Positions 27,588 through 37,134 of a stretch of DNA of 64,000 bases are shown here, piece by piece. Source of the stretch: Aliidiomarina taiwanensis. Its GTDB lineage: Bacteria; Pseudomonadota; Gammaproteobacteria; Enterobacterales; Alteromonadaceae. Made by a program: the position numbers and the translations under genes. The stretch spans positions 864,938 through 928,937 of the forward strand of contig NZ_PIPQ01000001.1 in NCBI RefSeq assembly GCF_003987015.1, in the 5' to 3' direction. Every line of letters begins with the position of its first letter. Within the stretch, counting starts at the first letter, position 1. The notes under the pieces are model-generated. The model made no database searches. It saw nothing but the letters and a program-made list of their open reading frames with translations, and was not told the DNA's origin.

Positions 27588-27854
27588 ATGGCAGTAGAGC
27601 AAAGAGAATTGTTTCCCCTACCCAACCCATGCGTCAATATCTGTGAAGCTGGGCCACGGGGCTATTGTCTTGGCTGTTTGCGCTCTCGAGAAGAGCGATA
27701 TAACTGGCCACAGAAGCCAGACAGTGAGAAAGCAGAAATTCTCAAGCGATTAGCACTGCGACAGCGCCGCAAGCAAGCTTTTTTGCAACGCTTGGTGCGA
27801 GAAGAGCAGATAGAGCTAGGGTTCACCTCCCAGCTCGACTTGCCGGGCGTTTAA
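27588..27854 (+). CDS. DUF1289 family small cysteine-rich protein
   Basis: 88-aa protein with the DUF1289 pattern PCVNICEAGPRGYCLGCLRS, followed by EERYNWPQKPDSEKAEIL. The four cysteines probably bind a metal. Function is unknown. The start is uncertain: ATG at 27588 lacks a strong ribosome-binding site, while a GTG at 27543, three bases after the mmsR stop, follows AGGA and would add 15 residues. Convergent with the PAS-GGDEF gene, 8 bp apart. Confidence 0.8.
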   Translation: MAVEQRELFPLPNPCVNICEAGPRGYCLGCLRSREERYNWPQKPDSEKAEILKRLALRQRRKQAFLQRLVREEQIELGFTSQLDLPGV

Positions 27855-27862
27855 GCCTGTCT

Positions 27863-29179
27863 TTATCTTGGTGTCGTTGCGGCAGCGACCACTTTATTTC
27901 TGCCACTTTCTTTTCCTTTATATAACAGCCTGTCGACACGCTTTAGCAGGTCATCGGCATTTTGGTCGCTGTCTGTAAAGCAGGTCACGCCAAAGGTGAC
28001 CGTTACGTTGAACGTGCCTTGGTCAGAATTAAATTCAAGAGCGCCAATGCGTTTTCTTAAGTTTTCCGCAAGCTCTGTCGCTGCCGACAAGTGCGTATGT
28101 GGTAACAATACCACAAACTCTTCGCCACCAATGCGAGCGACCACGTCGTTCGCCCGCACTCGCTTGCTCACTAATTGTGACACTTGAATGAGCACCTCAT
28201 CACCCACATCGTGGCCGTACGTGTCGTTCACGCGCTTAAATCTATCCAAGTCGTACATAAGCAATGCAAAGGGATAATGGTGGCGTTGCCCGTCTTTAAT
28301 TAAGCGTTCAATTTCCGCCATAAAATGACGGCGGTTCGCCAAACCCGTAAGTGAGTCGATCAGTGTTAGCTCACGAAGTTTACGCTCTGTTTCTTTTTGT
28401 TGGGTAATGTCTATTGCAACGCCAGACCAAAGCACGGCTCCGTCGTGCGTAGGCTCAGGAACACCCCGCACACTCACCCAACGCTCTTCGTTATTACGCA
28501 TAATACGGAAGTCAATTTGCCAGGTCGACATATCACGCTTCGACTCCCGTAGCGAAAGCATAACCCGTGGTAAGTCTTCTTTGTGAATCCCCCGTATTAC
28601 AGGAGCAGCATCTTGCGCTAGTGACGACTGACTAAAACCAAAAGTATCCACCGCTTTTTGGCTAATATAAGGAAACGAAACATATTCGTTGTCTGTTTGT
28701 TTGAGTTGGAAAATAATCCCAGGAGAAACAGCAGATATTTTTTCAATTTGCTCATAGTCTATATGGGTGTCGGAAAGGTTAGAAAGGCTTCCAACAATGG
28801 CTGTTACCTTGTTGCCCTCGAAAACTTTTCGCGCTAGGTCTTGTACCCAAAAGTATGTTCCGTGTTTGTCTTGGAGCCGGTATTTTTGGCGCAACACATG
28901 CGTGTCGCTACTGCTAAACCAAGCCTCAAAATCATCGCTAATCATTTGGCGGTCGTCAGGATGAATATAATCAAGCCATTCAGACACTGTGGCTGGCAAA
29001 CTAAAATCAACGCCAAAGTTATTGGTCAGGTTATCTGAAATATAAGGCTCAACGCTAAGGTCGTACCGATTGAGCTTGTATAGAGTAACAGGCGCTGCAT
29101 AAATGAGCGCTTGCAGTGCTTCGAGGTTATCGTAGCCTATGTTTTTGTTATCCGGCGCTTCCTTGGTGTTTTTTGTCAT
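27863..29179 (-). CDS. Diguanylate cyclase with two PAS domains
   Basis: 438-aa predicted cytoplasmic c-di-GMP synthase. Two PAS-like regions lie at about residues 25-130 (with YIHPDDRQMISDDFEAW) and 140-255 (ending in the PAC-like sequence ERWVSVRGVPEPTHDG). The GGDEF domain covers about 270-432, with DSLTGLANRRHFMAEIERL and the GGEEF active site. An I-site RAND lies five residues before it. ATG at 29179 has a close-set AGAGG; the in-frame extension into kdsB is rejected. It follows kdsB by 35 bp. Confidence 0.9.
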   Translation of the reverse strand: MTKNTKEAPDNKNIGYDNLEALQALIYAAPVTLYKLNRYDLSVEPYISDNLTNNFGVDFSLPATVSEWLDYIHPDDRQMISDDFEAWFSSSDTHVLRQKYRLQDKHGTYFWVQDLARKVFEGNKVTAIVGSLSNLSDTHIDYEQIEKISAVSPGIIFQLKQTDNEYVSFPYISQKAVDTFGFSQSSLAQDAAPVIRGIHKEDLPRVMLSLRESKRDMSTWQIDFRIMRNNEERWVSVRGVPEPTHDGAVLWSGVAIDITQQKETERKLRELTLIDSLTGLANRRHFMAEIERLIKDGQRHHYPFALLMYDLDRFKRVNDTYGHDVGDEVLIQVSQLVSKRVRANDVVARIGGEEFVVLLPHTHLSAATELAENLRKRIGALEFNSDQGTFNVTVTFGVTCFTDSDQNADDLLKRVDRLLYKGKESGRNKVVAAATTPR

Positions 29180-29214
29180 ATCCTCTGCCCGCTTTTTCTT
29201 CCGACAGGTTACTC

Positions 29215-29973
29215 CTACGACCCAGACAAAGCGTGACGCACGTTTTCTAAATCGTCCGCTGTATCTACACCGGCAGGGGGTACTTTTATTGCATCCGCTA
29301 CATGAATTCGCTCGCCATGCCAAAGCACCCGCAGTTGCTCCAGCTTTTCTATCTGCTCCAGTGGGCTTGGCTGCCACTGGGCGTACCGAGTAATGAAGCC
29401 CGCTCGATATGCATAAATACCAATATGCCTTTTCCATGGCGCCAAGTCGATTGCTTTTTGTTCAACAGCAAAGGCGTCCCTGTCAAAGGGGATAGGTGCT
29501 CGACTAAAGTACAAGGCATAGTTTGAAGCATCCTGTACCACTTTTACCACATTAGGGTTAAACACCTCGTCGGCAGACAACAAGGGCACGGCTAAGGTTG
29601 CCATGGGCGCTAACCGTTGTGCATTCAAGTTTTCAGCCACCTGGTGAATAATTTCTGGTGGAATCATAGGCTCATCACCTTGTACATTCACCACCACTTC
29701 ATTTTCATCCAGTGCTAATTTTTCCACGACTTCTGCAAGCCGCTCTGTGCCTGATGCATGGTCTGGCGATGTCATCATGGCGCGGCCACCATAGGTATGC
29801 ACGGCTGTTGCAATACGCTCGTCGTCTGTAGCCACCACCACTTCCGTTGCTCCACTGGCTAACACGCGTTCAATCACTCGCTGGATCATGGGCTTGCCAT
29901 GAATATCGGCAAGCGGTTTGCCCGGCAAGCGAGTAGAAGCATAACGCGCAGGAATTACGACCGTAAAGCTCAT
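29215..29973 (-). CDS. kdsB: 3-deoxy-manno-octulosonate cytidylyltransferase
   Basis: Activates KDO as CMP-KDO for lipopolysaccharide inner core synthesis. The 252-aa protein has the nucleotide motif [20 protein letters not shown] (20 residues), [15 protein letters not shown] and [13 protein letters not shown] [13 protein letters not shown]. The start overlaps the ycaR stop by 4 bp. Part of a msbA-lpxK-ycaR-kdsB operon, conserved in E. coli. Confidence 0.97.
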   Translation of the reverse strand: MSFTVVIPARYASTRLPGKPLADIHGKPMIQRVIERVLASGATEVVVATDDERIATAVHTYGGRAMMTSPDHASGTERLAEVVEKLALDENEVVVNVQGDEPMIPPEIIHQVAENLNAQRLAPMATLAVPLLSADEVFNPNVVKVVQDASNYALYFSRAPIPFDRDAFAVEQKAIDLAPWKRHIGIYAYRAGFITRYAQWQPSPLEQIEKLEQLRVLWHGERIHVADAIKVPPAGVDTADDLENVRHALSGS

Positions 29974-30170
29974 GCTTTGTCCACCTTTGCCATGTCTTCT
30001 GCACTCAAACTTATGGCTTCTTGCGCTATCATCGCAGGAATACCATCACGTATCGGATAAGCAAGCTGTTCACCCCGACACACTAAGCTGGTTTTGTCTG
30101 GGCCCCACACAAGTTTGCCTTTGCAAGAAGGACAGGCCAATACACTAAGAAGGTTTGCTGCTATTGCCAT
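29970..30170 (-). CDS. ycaR: Trm112 family protein YcaR
   Basis: 66-aa UPF0434/Trm112-like protein. It has a zinc-ribbon-like start with CPSCKGKL and a second Cys in [20 protein letters not shown] (20 residues). It overlaps lpxK (26 bp) and kdsB (4 bp), the same order as E. coli. Its molecular role is not established. Confidence 0.93.
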   Translation of the reverse strand: MAIAANLLSVLACPSCKGKLVWGPDKTSLVCRGEQLAYPIRDGIPAMIAQEAISLSAEDMAKVDKA

Positions 30171-31197
30171 GGTTTAATGCCTCTCGTTTGTTCGTGCTGA
30201 TGCTGGTTAGCTGTTCAGAGAACTCCCGTAAAAAGTCATCGGGGAACCTCATAGCCACTTTCAAAAAATACCAGTGAGGACGGGCGAACGACCGCACTTT
30301 AATGGCATCTTTTTCCGTCATTAACACCGGGTAGTCGTTACTTACCTTAAAAAAATCCGTTACTTTATAGTCGTAGTGATCAGGGTAAACTCGGGTTTCA
30401 TCAATCAAAATACCTTCATCGCGTACCATCGAAAAGAAACGCTGAGGGTTGCCTATCCCTGCAATAACCAGAGCGGCTTCACCGTCTGGCTTTTCGATAG
30501 GAGAACTGTCACTCACCCGGCGCCAGCCTTGTACTTGTAAGTTCATTTCTATGGGCTTTACGCTTTTCGGTAGCTTATGTTTGCTTCCTAAGGGGCCATT
30601 GGTCAGAACCCAATTGACTTTTTTCAAACGCCGTACACTTTCTCGTAAAGGCCCCGCCGGCAAACGCCAGTTATTTCCAAAGCCCCGTTCACCATCGACA
30701 ATACCTATTTCTAAGTCCCGTGCTAACGCATAATGTTGTAGCCCGTCGTCGGTAATAATGACGTCGATATGATGGCGCTCAAGCAGCAATTTTGCCGCCT
30801 CAACCCGTTTCGGTCCTACCGCTACTGGCACACCACTCAGGCCAGCTAACAACAGCGGCTCGTCGCCGCACATGCGGGCCGTCACCCCTTGCTCTACTAA
30901 AGCAGGGAATGGGCCAGTACCACCATACCCGCGCGACACAATACCCGGTTTAAACCCTAGCTCTTGCAGGTATTCAACCACTGCCAACACCGTAGGTGTT
31001 TTCCCTGTGCCCCCGACAGTTACATTGCCAACCACCACCACAGGCACAGGCGCTTGCCAGCTTTTCTTCAATTTTATTGCGTAAAGCAAACGGCGCATTG
31101 CGGCCAAAAAAGTAAACAAAACACTAAGAGGCGTAAGAAACCACAGTGGCCAAACAAGCCTTCTGCGATACCACCAAGTTACAACTTTTTCACTCAC
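30145..31197 (-). CDS. lpxK: Tetraacyldisaccharide 4'-kinase
   Basis: Phosphorylates the 4' position of the lipid A disaccharide at the inner face of the inner membrane. The 350-aa protein has an N-terminal hydrophobic anchor (WPLWFLTPLSVLFTFLAA), Walker A in GNVTVGGTGKTPTVLAV, and DDGLQHY. It overlaps msbA by 4 bp and ycaR by 26 bp. Confidence 0.96.
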   Translation of the reverse strand: MSEKVVTWWYRRRLVWPLWFLTPLSVLFTFLAAMRRLLYAIKLKKSWQAPVPVVVVGNVTVGGTGKTPTVLAVVEYLQELGFKPGIVSRGYGGTGPFPALVEQGVTARMCGDEPLLLAGLSGVPVAVGPKRVEAAKLLLERHHIDVIITDDGLQHYALARDLEIGIVDGERGFGNNWRLPAGPLRESVRRLKKVNWVLTNGPLGSKHKLPKSVKPIEMNLQVQGWRRVSDSSPIEKPDGEAALVIAGIGNPQRFFSMVRDEGILIDETRVYPDHYDYKVTDFFKVSNDYPVLMTEKDAIKVRSFARPHWYFLKVAMRFPDDFLREFSEQLTSISTNKREALNHGNSSKPS

Positions 31198-32942
31198 TCA
31201 GCACCACCAAATTGCATCTGATATAACTGTGCATACGCACCCTTGTTGGCGAGCAACTCCGCATGGTTGCCTCGTTCAATTATCTTTCCTTGATCTAACA
31301 CAAGAATTTCATCCGCATTTTCAATAGTGGAAAGTCGGTGAGCTATCACCAAAGAGGTTCTATCTTGTTGTAAATTATCTAAGGCTTTTTGAATATGCCG
31401 CTCAGACTCAGTGTCCAATGCCGACGTTGCCTCGTCTAATATTAAAATAGGCGCATTGCGAAGCACCGCTCGGGCAATGGCAATACGCTGACGCTGACCA
31501 CCCGACAACATCACCCCGTTTTCACCGACCATGGTTTCTAAACCATTCGGCAAAGAATCAGTAAACTCATCCACATAAGCAAGCTTCACCGCCCGTTCAA
31601 TGTCTTCACGGCTTACTTTGCCCCGCGCACCATAGGCAATGTTATTGGCTATGGTGTCGTTAAATAAACTGACATCTTGTGACACCACGGCAAATTGACG
31701 GCGTAGCGACTGTAAGGTGTACTCCCGAATATCCACATTATCCAGCTCAATGCTGCCTTCGTCCCAGTCGTAAAAACGCGTTAACAAGCTAGAAATGGTC
31801 GATTTGCCACTACCCGAGCGCCCCACTAGAGCAACTGACTTGCCCGCCTCCACTTTAAAGCTAATGTCCGACAGCGCTGGCTCGTCGCCTTGGTCATAGC
31901 TGAAGGTAACATGGGAGACATTCAAGTCGCCTTTGGCGCGTTTTAGCTTCTTTTGGCCGTCGTCATGCTCAGCGTCTTGGTCAAGTACTTGAAACACGCT
32001 TTGCGCAGCTGCAATACCCCGTTGGAAGTCCGAGTTCACATTGGTTAACTGCTTCAAAGGGCGTAACAGCATAATCATGGCCGTAAGCAAGGTGGTAAAT
32101 GCGCCAGGCGTTAACCCTTCTAACATGCTTGGAAAGCTTGCGATAACTAAAACCATGGACAAGCTAAACGACGCAATGAGCTGAATAACCGAGGTGCTAA
32201 TGGTGCGAATATTCACTAGTTTTAGGTTTTGTTGGCGGGTACGTTGGTTAATCTCATGGAAGCGCTTGGCTTCCTTTTTTTGTCCCTCAAACATCACCAC
32301 CACCTGATGCCCATTCAGCATTTGCTCTGCAGTGGTAGTGACATTCCCCATAGCCGTTTGAATATTGCCACTGACATGCCGGAATTTTTTCGACACCACA
32401 GTCACTACTTTCCCAACGACAGGTGCTATCAACAAAAACACCAAGCTTAATTGCCAGCTGTGGTACATCATTAAGCCAAGTAGGCCAATGACAAAGGCGC
32501 CTTCGCGCACCAAAGTTAAAATGGCACGGCTGGTGGCTTCAGCAAGCTGCTGTGTGTCATAGGTAATCTTTGAGATCAGGTCGCCGGTAGACATTTTGTC
32601 GTGATAGCTCACAGGAACACGCATTAAGTGTTCAAAGAGCTCTTGTCGTAAGTTAGTAACGACCTGAAACCCCACATAGCTTAAGAAGTAGCTAGAGATA
32701 AAGTTAAAGAGCCCGCGTAATATAAACACGAGAGGCACAAACAAAGCACCGTATAGCAATATTTTCGGGTTGCTGGCGGCTAACCCGTCGTCAATCAGGG
32801 TTTCAATGTGGTAAAAGAAAAAAGTGTCCACACCGGCGTAGCCTATCATGCCAATGATGGCCGCTAAAAATGCTGCGCGGTACGGTTTTATATACTTTAG
32901 CAAGCGCTTAAAGTTTGATTGTTTTATGGTTTCTGCAGTCAT
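31194..32942 (-). CDS. msbA: Lipid A export ATP-binding/permease protein
   Basis: Homodimeric ABC transporter that flips lipid A-core across the inner membrane. Using ATG at 32942 gives 582 aa, the length of E. coli MsbA. Six transmembrane helices fill the first ~310 residues. The nucleotide-binding domain has Walker A GRSGSGKST, signature LSGGQRQR and Walker B ILILDEATSALD. Start chosen for GGA about 9 nt upstream and family length; a TTG 9 bp earlier is possible. It overlaps lpxK by 4 bp. Confidence 0.97.
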   Translation of the reverse strand: MTAETIKQSNFKRLLKYIKPYRAAFLAAIIGMIGYAGVDTFFFYHIETLIDDGLAASNPKILLYGALFVPLVFILRGLFNFISSYFLSYVGFQVVTNLRQELFEHLMRVPVSYHDKMSTGDLISKITYDTQQLAEATSRAILTLVREGAFVIGLLGLMMYHSWQLSLVFLLIAPVVGKVVTVVSKKFRHVSGNIQTAMGNVTTTAEQMLNGHQVVVMFEGQKKEAKRFHEINQRTRQQNLKLVNIRTISTSVIQLIASFSLSMVLVIASFPSMLEGLTPGAFTTLLTAMIMLLRPLKQLTNVNSDFQRGIAAAQSVFQVLDQDAEHDDGQKKLKRAKGDLNVSHVTFSYDQGDEPALSDISFKVEAGKSVALVGRSGSGKSTISSLLTRFYDWDEGSIELDNVDIREYTLQSLRRQFAVVSQDVSLFNDTIANNIAYGARGKVSREDIERAVKLAYVDEFTDSLPNGLETMVGENGVMLSGGQRQRIAIARAVLRNAPILILDEATSALDTESERHIQKALDNLQQDRTSLVIAHRLSTIENADEILVLDQGKIIERGNHAELLANKGAYAQLYQMQFGGAE

Positions 32943-33020
32943 ACAATCCAATTTCTGTAGCTATTCACCCCTGCATTGTACCGTTATTCTTGTCTTCTTT
33001 ACTAGCAACCTTGTACTTGT

Positions 33021-35372
33021 CTATTCCTCGGGCACACGGTAATACCAGCGCCTATACCGCAAGGGCTCCCCACCCCCGCGTTTTTGCTGCACGCTCCAGC
33101 CACGCTCCGGATGCCAAATAAGGCTAATTTGCCCACCCTTTGCCGTGTCCAATAAGTGAACACCTTGGTTTTCATAGCGCTGCTTCACTTCCATGCTCGG
33201 CATGCCAAACTGATTGGCAAAGCCACGACTCACCACCGCAATGCTAGGGTTTACCTGTTCCAGGAATGCCGCTGTACTTGAGCTCTTACCGCCATGGTGC
33301 GGCACCAGCAGCAGGTCTGCCGTTAAGCCTTGCTGGTAACGTCCCGTCAACCTTAATTCATTTTCCCATTCACTGTCGCCGGGCAATAAAATGCGCTGTC
33401 CTTGAAACTCCAGCAAGACCACACAACTGGCATTATTTACCCCATAGGTGGGACCCGGCATAGGCGCGAGTATACGCACCCGGACCCCTTGCCAAATCCA
33501 TTGTTGGCCCATTTTGCATGCCCGCTCACCAATGCCACTTCCCATGGTGCGAAGGGTCGGGTACGCCTGCTGCGCAGCCTGTTTACCTCCCACATGGTCC
33601 ATGTGCGCATGGCTTAACACTAACCAGTCGGGTGTCAGGCCGTGGTAACGTAAAAACGGCACCACCACACTTGCCCCCGTATCAAGCCCACCTTCATAGG
33701 CGGGGCCTACATCCACCAACATCGCATGATGATGCCGCTGGACAACGACCGCAGTGCCTTGACCCACGTCGAGCACATGCAGTGCAAATGCCGCAGGAGC
33801 TGGCCGTGAAAACAACGGGAACAACAGCAGCAGCGCAACACTGACCATAAAGAGCCTTGCTATTGCGCGTCCTGGCCACAACCACGCAATAAGCAGGGCA
33901 AAAAAATACATAATGGGCCACGGGTGGGTGCCACTGAGCCAAACCCCTGGCACATTCGCCAGCCAATCGACGCCGTTCAACAAAGGGGTCAGTACCAAGT
34001 CTAGGCTGCGCCAAATCAACGCATACGCACTGAGGTTGAACAACACGGGAACTAACGACACCAGCAAAGCCGGCAGTATCAGCACACTAAATAAAGGAAT
34101 AACCACGATATTGGTGACAGGTGCTAGCCAGGCCAAACCCTGAAAGAACGCAAAAGACAAAGGCGCTAATGCAAACAGCAGCATCCATTCGAACCGCCAC
34201 AGTGTGCCTTTGGCTCGTCCGTCCCGTCGCCAGTGCCAACTAAAAATGGCCAGCACAGCCCCGGCAGACAACCAAAAGCCTACGTCCATCCAAGCAAATG
34301 GGTCTAGCATAAGCACTAACAACACTGCATACACAAGTAAATAGATAGGCTGCAGCCGCTGTTGTACTAAACGACTGAGAACAAACAAGCTAATCAGCAG
34401 TAATGCACGTATGGTTGACACGGAAAACCCTGCCAGTGCTGCATACGCAACAGCAACAAGCCATGCCCCAGTTGCTGCATACGGAGTCAGCGCAAACGTG
34501 TGAGTGCACCCTAAAAAGACTTGCAGTCCCCTTGCGCAGGCTACGGCCAGGTAACGCAAAAACACCCACGCTCCGGCAAACACTAAGGTTAGGTGCAGTC
34601 CGGAAATGGCCATTAAATGGGAAAGCCCAGTTCGTTGCAGCGCTTGCCAACGCTCTGGCTGCATCCAGTGGCGCTCCCCTAAAGCTAATGCCAGCAAAAT
34701 ATCCAAAGAGTCTATTGTATCTCTGTGCTGAGCGAAGGCTTGGTATACCCGGACGCGCCAATACTGCCAATGCCACTTCGGCGTCTCAGCTAAGCGTGTT
34801 CCTGCGCGGATAGAGCCGGTGACAAATAATTTATGTCGCAGCAGGTAGCTTTGATAGTCGTAGCCCCCGTCGTTGAGCATTCCGCTGGCTGGTCGCGCCC
34901 GCACCTGCAAAGCCCAGCGCTCGCCTGGTTTAGGTAGCTCCAGGGGACGTTCGTCGCCATACCAATACAGCCGTGCTTTACTGGCACAAGAAGCATTCGG
35001 TAATTGCCATTCTACCGGTGCAACTTGAATACACCCTTGCACTCGCGCCCTGCGTGTTTGGTTATAGCTTATTTCTGTGACCTGCAATATAATTGTGCTT
35101 GGCTCGCGCCATTGGCTTGCTGGTAAGGTCCACGCATGAATGCTTTGTACATGGAATAAGGCCCACCAGATGCCACACAATACCCCAAGCAGTAGGTAAC
35201 TTTGTGTGCTTTTATGGAATAAACCACACCCGCCCACTACTGCAACATAGCTAAATATAGCTATAGTTATAAAAAGTAATGGCATTTCGGGTTGTAGCCA
35301 CGGGGCACTTAACGTGCCAGCAATAACACCCACCGCCCAAAGCAAAAAGCCCAGTTGCATAAATGAGTACAC
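33021..35372 (-). CDS. comEC: DNA internalization protein ComEC/Rec2
   Basis: Inner-membrane DNA channel for natural transformation. The 783-aa protein has an N-terminal hydrophobic region and soluble DUF4131-like domain, a central multi-helix competence domain (RTGLSHLMAISGLHLTLVFA, 20 residues), and a C-terminal metallo-beta-lactamase-like domain with LDVGQGTAVVV and SHAHMDHVGG. Start codon is GTG at 35372, or ATG at 35360; neither has a good Shine-Dalgarno. The start is 3 bp from the divergent DUF2062 gene. Upstream of msbA, a common gammaproteobacterial neighbour. Confidence 0.94.
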   Translation of the reverse strand: MYSFMQLGFLLWAVGVIAGTLSAPWLQPEMPLLFITIAIFSYVAVVGGCGLFHKSTQSYLLLGVLCGIWWALFHVQSIHAWTLPASQWREPSTIILQVTEISYNQTRRARVQGCIQVAPVEWQLPNASCASKARLYWYGDERPLELPKPGERWALQVRARPASGMLNDGGYDYQSYLLRHKLFVTGSIRAGTRLAETPKWHWQYWRVRVYQAFAQHRDTIDSLDILLALALGERHWMQPERWQALQRTGLSHLMAISGLHLTLVFAGAWVFLRYLAVACARGLQVFLGCTHTFALTPYAATGAWLVAVAYAALAGFSVSTIRALLLISLFVLSRLVQQRLQPIYLLVYAVLLVLMLDPFAWMDVGFWLSAGAVLAIFSWHWRRDGRAKGTLWRFEWMLLFALAPLSFAFFQGLAWLAPVTNIVVIPLFSVLILPALLVSLVPVLFNLSAYALIWRSLDLVLTPLLNGVDWLANVPGVWLSGTHPWPIMYFFALLIAWLWPGRAIARLFMVSVALLLLFPLFSRPAPAAFALHVLDVGQGTAVVVQRHHHAMLVDVGPAYEGGLDTGASVVVPFLRYHGLTPDWLVLSHAHMDHVGGKQAAQQAYPTLRTMGSGIGERACKMGQQWIWQGVRVRILAPMPGPTYGVNNASCVVLLEFQGQRILLPGDSEWENELRLTGRYQQGLTADLLLVPHHGGKSSSTAAFLEQVNPSIAVVSRGFANQFGMPSMEVKQRYENQGVHLLDTAKGGQISLIWHPERGWSVQQKRGGGEPLRYRRWYYRVPEE

Positions 35373-35375
35373 ACC

Positions 35376-35954
35376 ATGCCCAAAAAGTTTATTCAGCGCT
35401 ATTTGCCTGATCCAAGCAAGTTAAAAACGGGTAAGTCATTGCGTATTTTTGGCCGCTTAAGCCAAAATACCAATCTGTGGTACCTCAACCGACGCAGTGC
35501 TGCCGGTGCTTTTGCTGTGGGTCTGTTTGTGGCCTTCTTACCTTTACCAGCCCATATGCTCATGGCGGCGGGCTTGGCAATTCTTTTGCGGGTCAACCTT
35601 CCCTTATCTGTAGCTTTGGTGTGGATCACAAATCCTATTACCATTACCCCCGTTATGCTGGCGGCATATAAAATAGGCTCTGTGCTGTTGCAACATCCGC
35701 CGCAACCGTTTCATTTTGAGTGGAGTTTTGAATGGATTCGTTCCGGCTTTACCACAGTGCTCCCGCCCATTTTGGTGGGCAGTGTATTAATGGGGACTGT
35801 GTCTGCCGTGGTGGGTTACATTACCGTGCGAACCTTGTGGCGCCAAGCGGTACGGAAAGCTTGGCGCGAACGAGCCCACGCACGGCAGGTTAAGACTGTC
35901 GCAGCGAAGCAGCAGGTGCTAACTGTGAAGCACGATACGCAGGGTAAAGAGTAG
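35376..35954 (+). CDS. DUF2062 family membrane protein
   Basis: 192-aa protein of unknown function. The DUF2062 core is visible: AGAFAVGLFVAFLPLPAHML (20 residues), then LRVNLPLSVALVWITNPITI. Three or so hydrophobic helices are present, followed by a basic tail. It is divergent from comEC with only 3 bp between start codons, and its last 65 bp overlap the 3' end of lolE on the other strand. No clear ribosome-binding site precedes the ATG. Confidence 0.82.
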   Translation: MPKKFIQRYLPDPSKLKTGKSLRIFGRLSQNTNLWYLNRRSAAGAFAVGLFVAFLPLPAHMLMAAGLAILLRVNLPLSVALVWITNPITITPVMLAAYKIGSVLLQHPPQPFHFEWSFEWIRSGFTTVLPPILVGSVLMGTVSAVVGYITVRTLWRQAVRKAWRERAHARQVKTVAAKQQVLTVKHDTQGKE

Positions 35955-37134
35955 CAAGCAAGCTCATCAGCAAAGCTGTCCCTGTGACCAGAACAATATC
36001 AGCCCCTTGCACATCCACCGGAATTCGGTTGACGAAATAAATATCACCCGCCAACAGCGAGTGGCCTAGCAGTTGCTCAAGGCCCTGCAAAATACTTGGT
36101 AATTCTGTAGCCATAAGCCAGCCCAGCAAAGCCCCTACGAAAGCTCCCGGTATACCGTTCAGTGCGCCCTGCCAAACAAATGTCCGCAAAATAAGGCTGT
36201 CGGCGGCACCCATGGTTTTCAAAATAGCGATGGCCGCCCGCTTTTCTTCTACTTGCATCATCAGCGTGGCAACAATATTAAACGAAGCCACCGCCAGCAC
36301 TAAAAACAACACGATATACATCACCGTGCGCACCATTTGAATGTCCCGGTACAAGTGCCCTTGCGAACGAGTCCAGTCATGCATATAAGCGTATTCGGAC
36401 AATTCAAACCCCACGTCAGCAGCAATGTGTGGGGCTGCATATACATCGTTCACTCGCAGCCGCACCGCGTTGGCAGCGTCTTCTACACCCATGAGCTGCT
36501 GCGCTCTGCCAAGGTGCATATAAGCTTGGCGAAAGTCTAGTTCGCCACCAAAAGCAAAGGCGCCTTTGTAGGTTAACCAAAGTCGCTTCGGTGCTCGGTT
36601 GGTGCCGCCATGAGGGGTCACTTCTGGCACAATGACCATTAGTTTGTCGCCAACCTGTATCCCCAAATTGTCAGCCAGCCCCGCTCCAAGCAAAACGCCT
36701 TCAGGGTCCTGCTCAAAAGCCTGCCAGGTAGCGGCAGAAGTGTACTCAGTTACTCGTGAAACCTGTGGCTCTAAACTTGTGTCAATGGCCCGAATATCCA
36801 CCCCGTAAAAGCGTCGTTGCTGTTGCACCATGCCTGTAATCCGCATAACAGGCGCTGCGGCCAACACTTGTTCGTGGGCTTCTGCTCGTCGTTTTACCTC
36901 ACGCCAGTTGGTTAAGGTGCCGCTCACCGACTCAAACTCTACATGCGGTATCACAGACAGTAGGTCGTCTTCTAACGCTTTATGAAACCCATTCATAATG
37001 GACAGCAAAGTAATCAAAATAGCGCAGCCTAAAGCAATACCTATCGTCGATGATCGGGAAATAAACCCCACATACCCACTACTGCTTTGCTTTGCTCTGC
37101 GAAATCGCCGTGCCAAGAGAAAGGCTAGGCTCAT
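35890..37134 (-). CDS. lolE: Lipoprotein-releasing system permease LolE
   Basis: Inner-membrane FtsX/MacB-type permease of LolCDE, which extracts lipoproteins and hands them to LolA. The 414-aa protein begins with a membrane segment (STIGIALGCAILITLLSIMN, 20 residues), has a large periplasmic domain, and three C-terminal helices. LolE rather than LolC is inferred from gene order and sequence. It overlaps lolD by 4 bp and the convergent DUF2062 gene by 65 bp. Confidence 0.92.
   Translation of the reverse strand: MSLAFLLARRFRRAKQSSSGYVGFISRSSTIGIALGCAILITLLSIMNGFHKALEDDLLSVIPHVEFESVSGTLTNWREVKRRAEAHEQVLAAAPVMRITGMVQQQRRFYGVDIRAIDTSLEPQVSRVTEYTSAATWQAFEQDPEGVLLGAGLADNLGIQVGDKLMVIVPEVTPHGGTNRAPKRLWLTYKGAFAFGGELDFRQAYMHLGRAQQLMGVEDAANAVRLRVNDVYAAPHIAADVGFELSEYAYMHDWTRSQGHLYRDIQMVRTVMYIVLFLVLAVASFNIVATLMMQVEEKRAAIAILKTMGAADSLILRTFVWQGALNGIPGAFVGALLGWLMATELPSILQGLEQLLGHSLLAGDIYFVNRIPVDVQGADIVLVTGTALLMSLLATLYPAYRASQLAPAASLRQS

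Noticed and set aside
29180..29437. N-terminal extension of the PAS-GGDEF protein into kdsB
   Set aside because: It is the antisense-free alternate frame of kdsB, Cys/Arg-rich and without family similarity.
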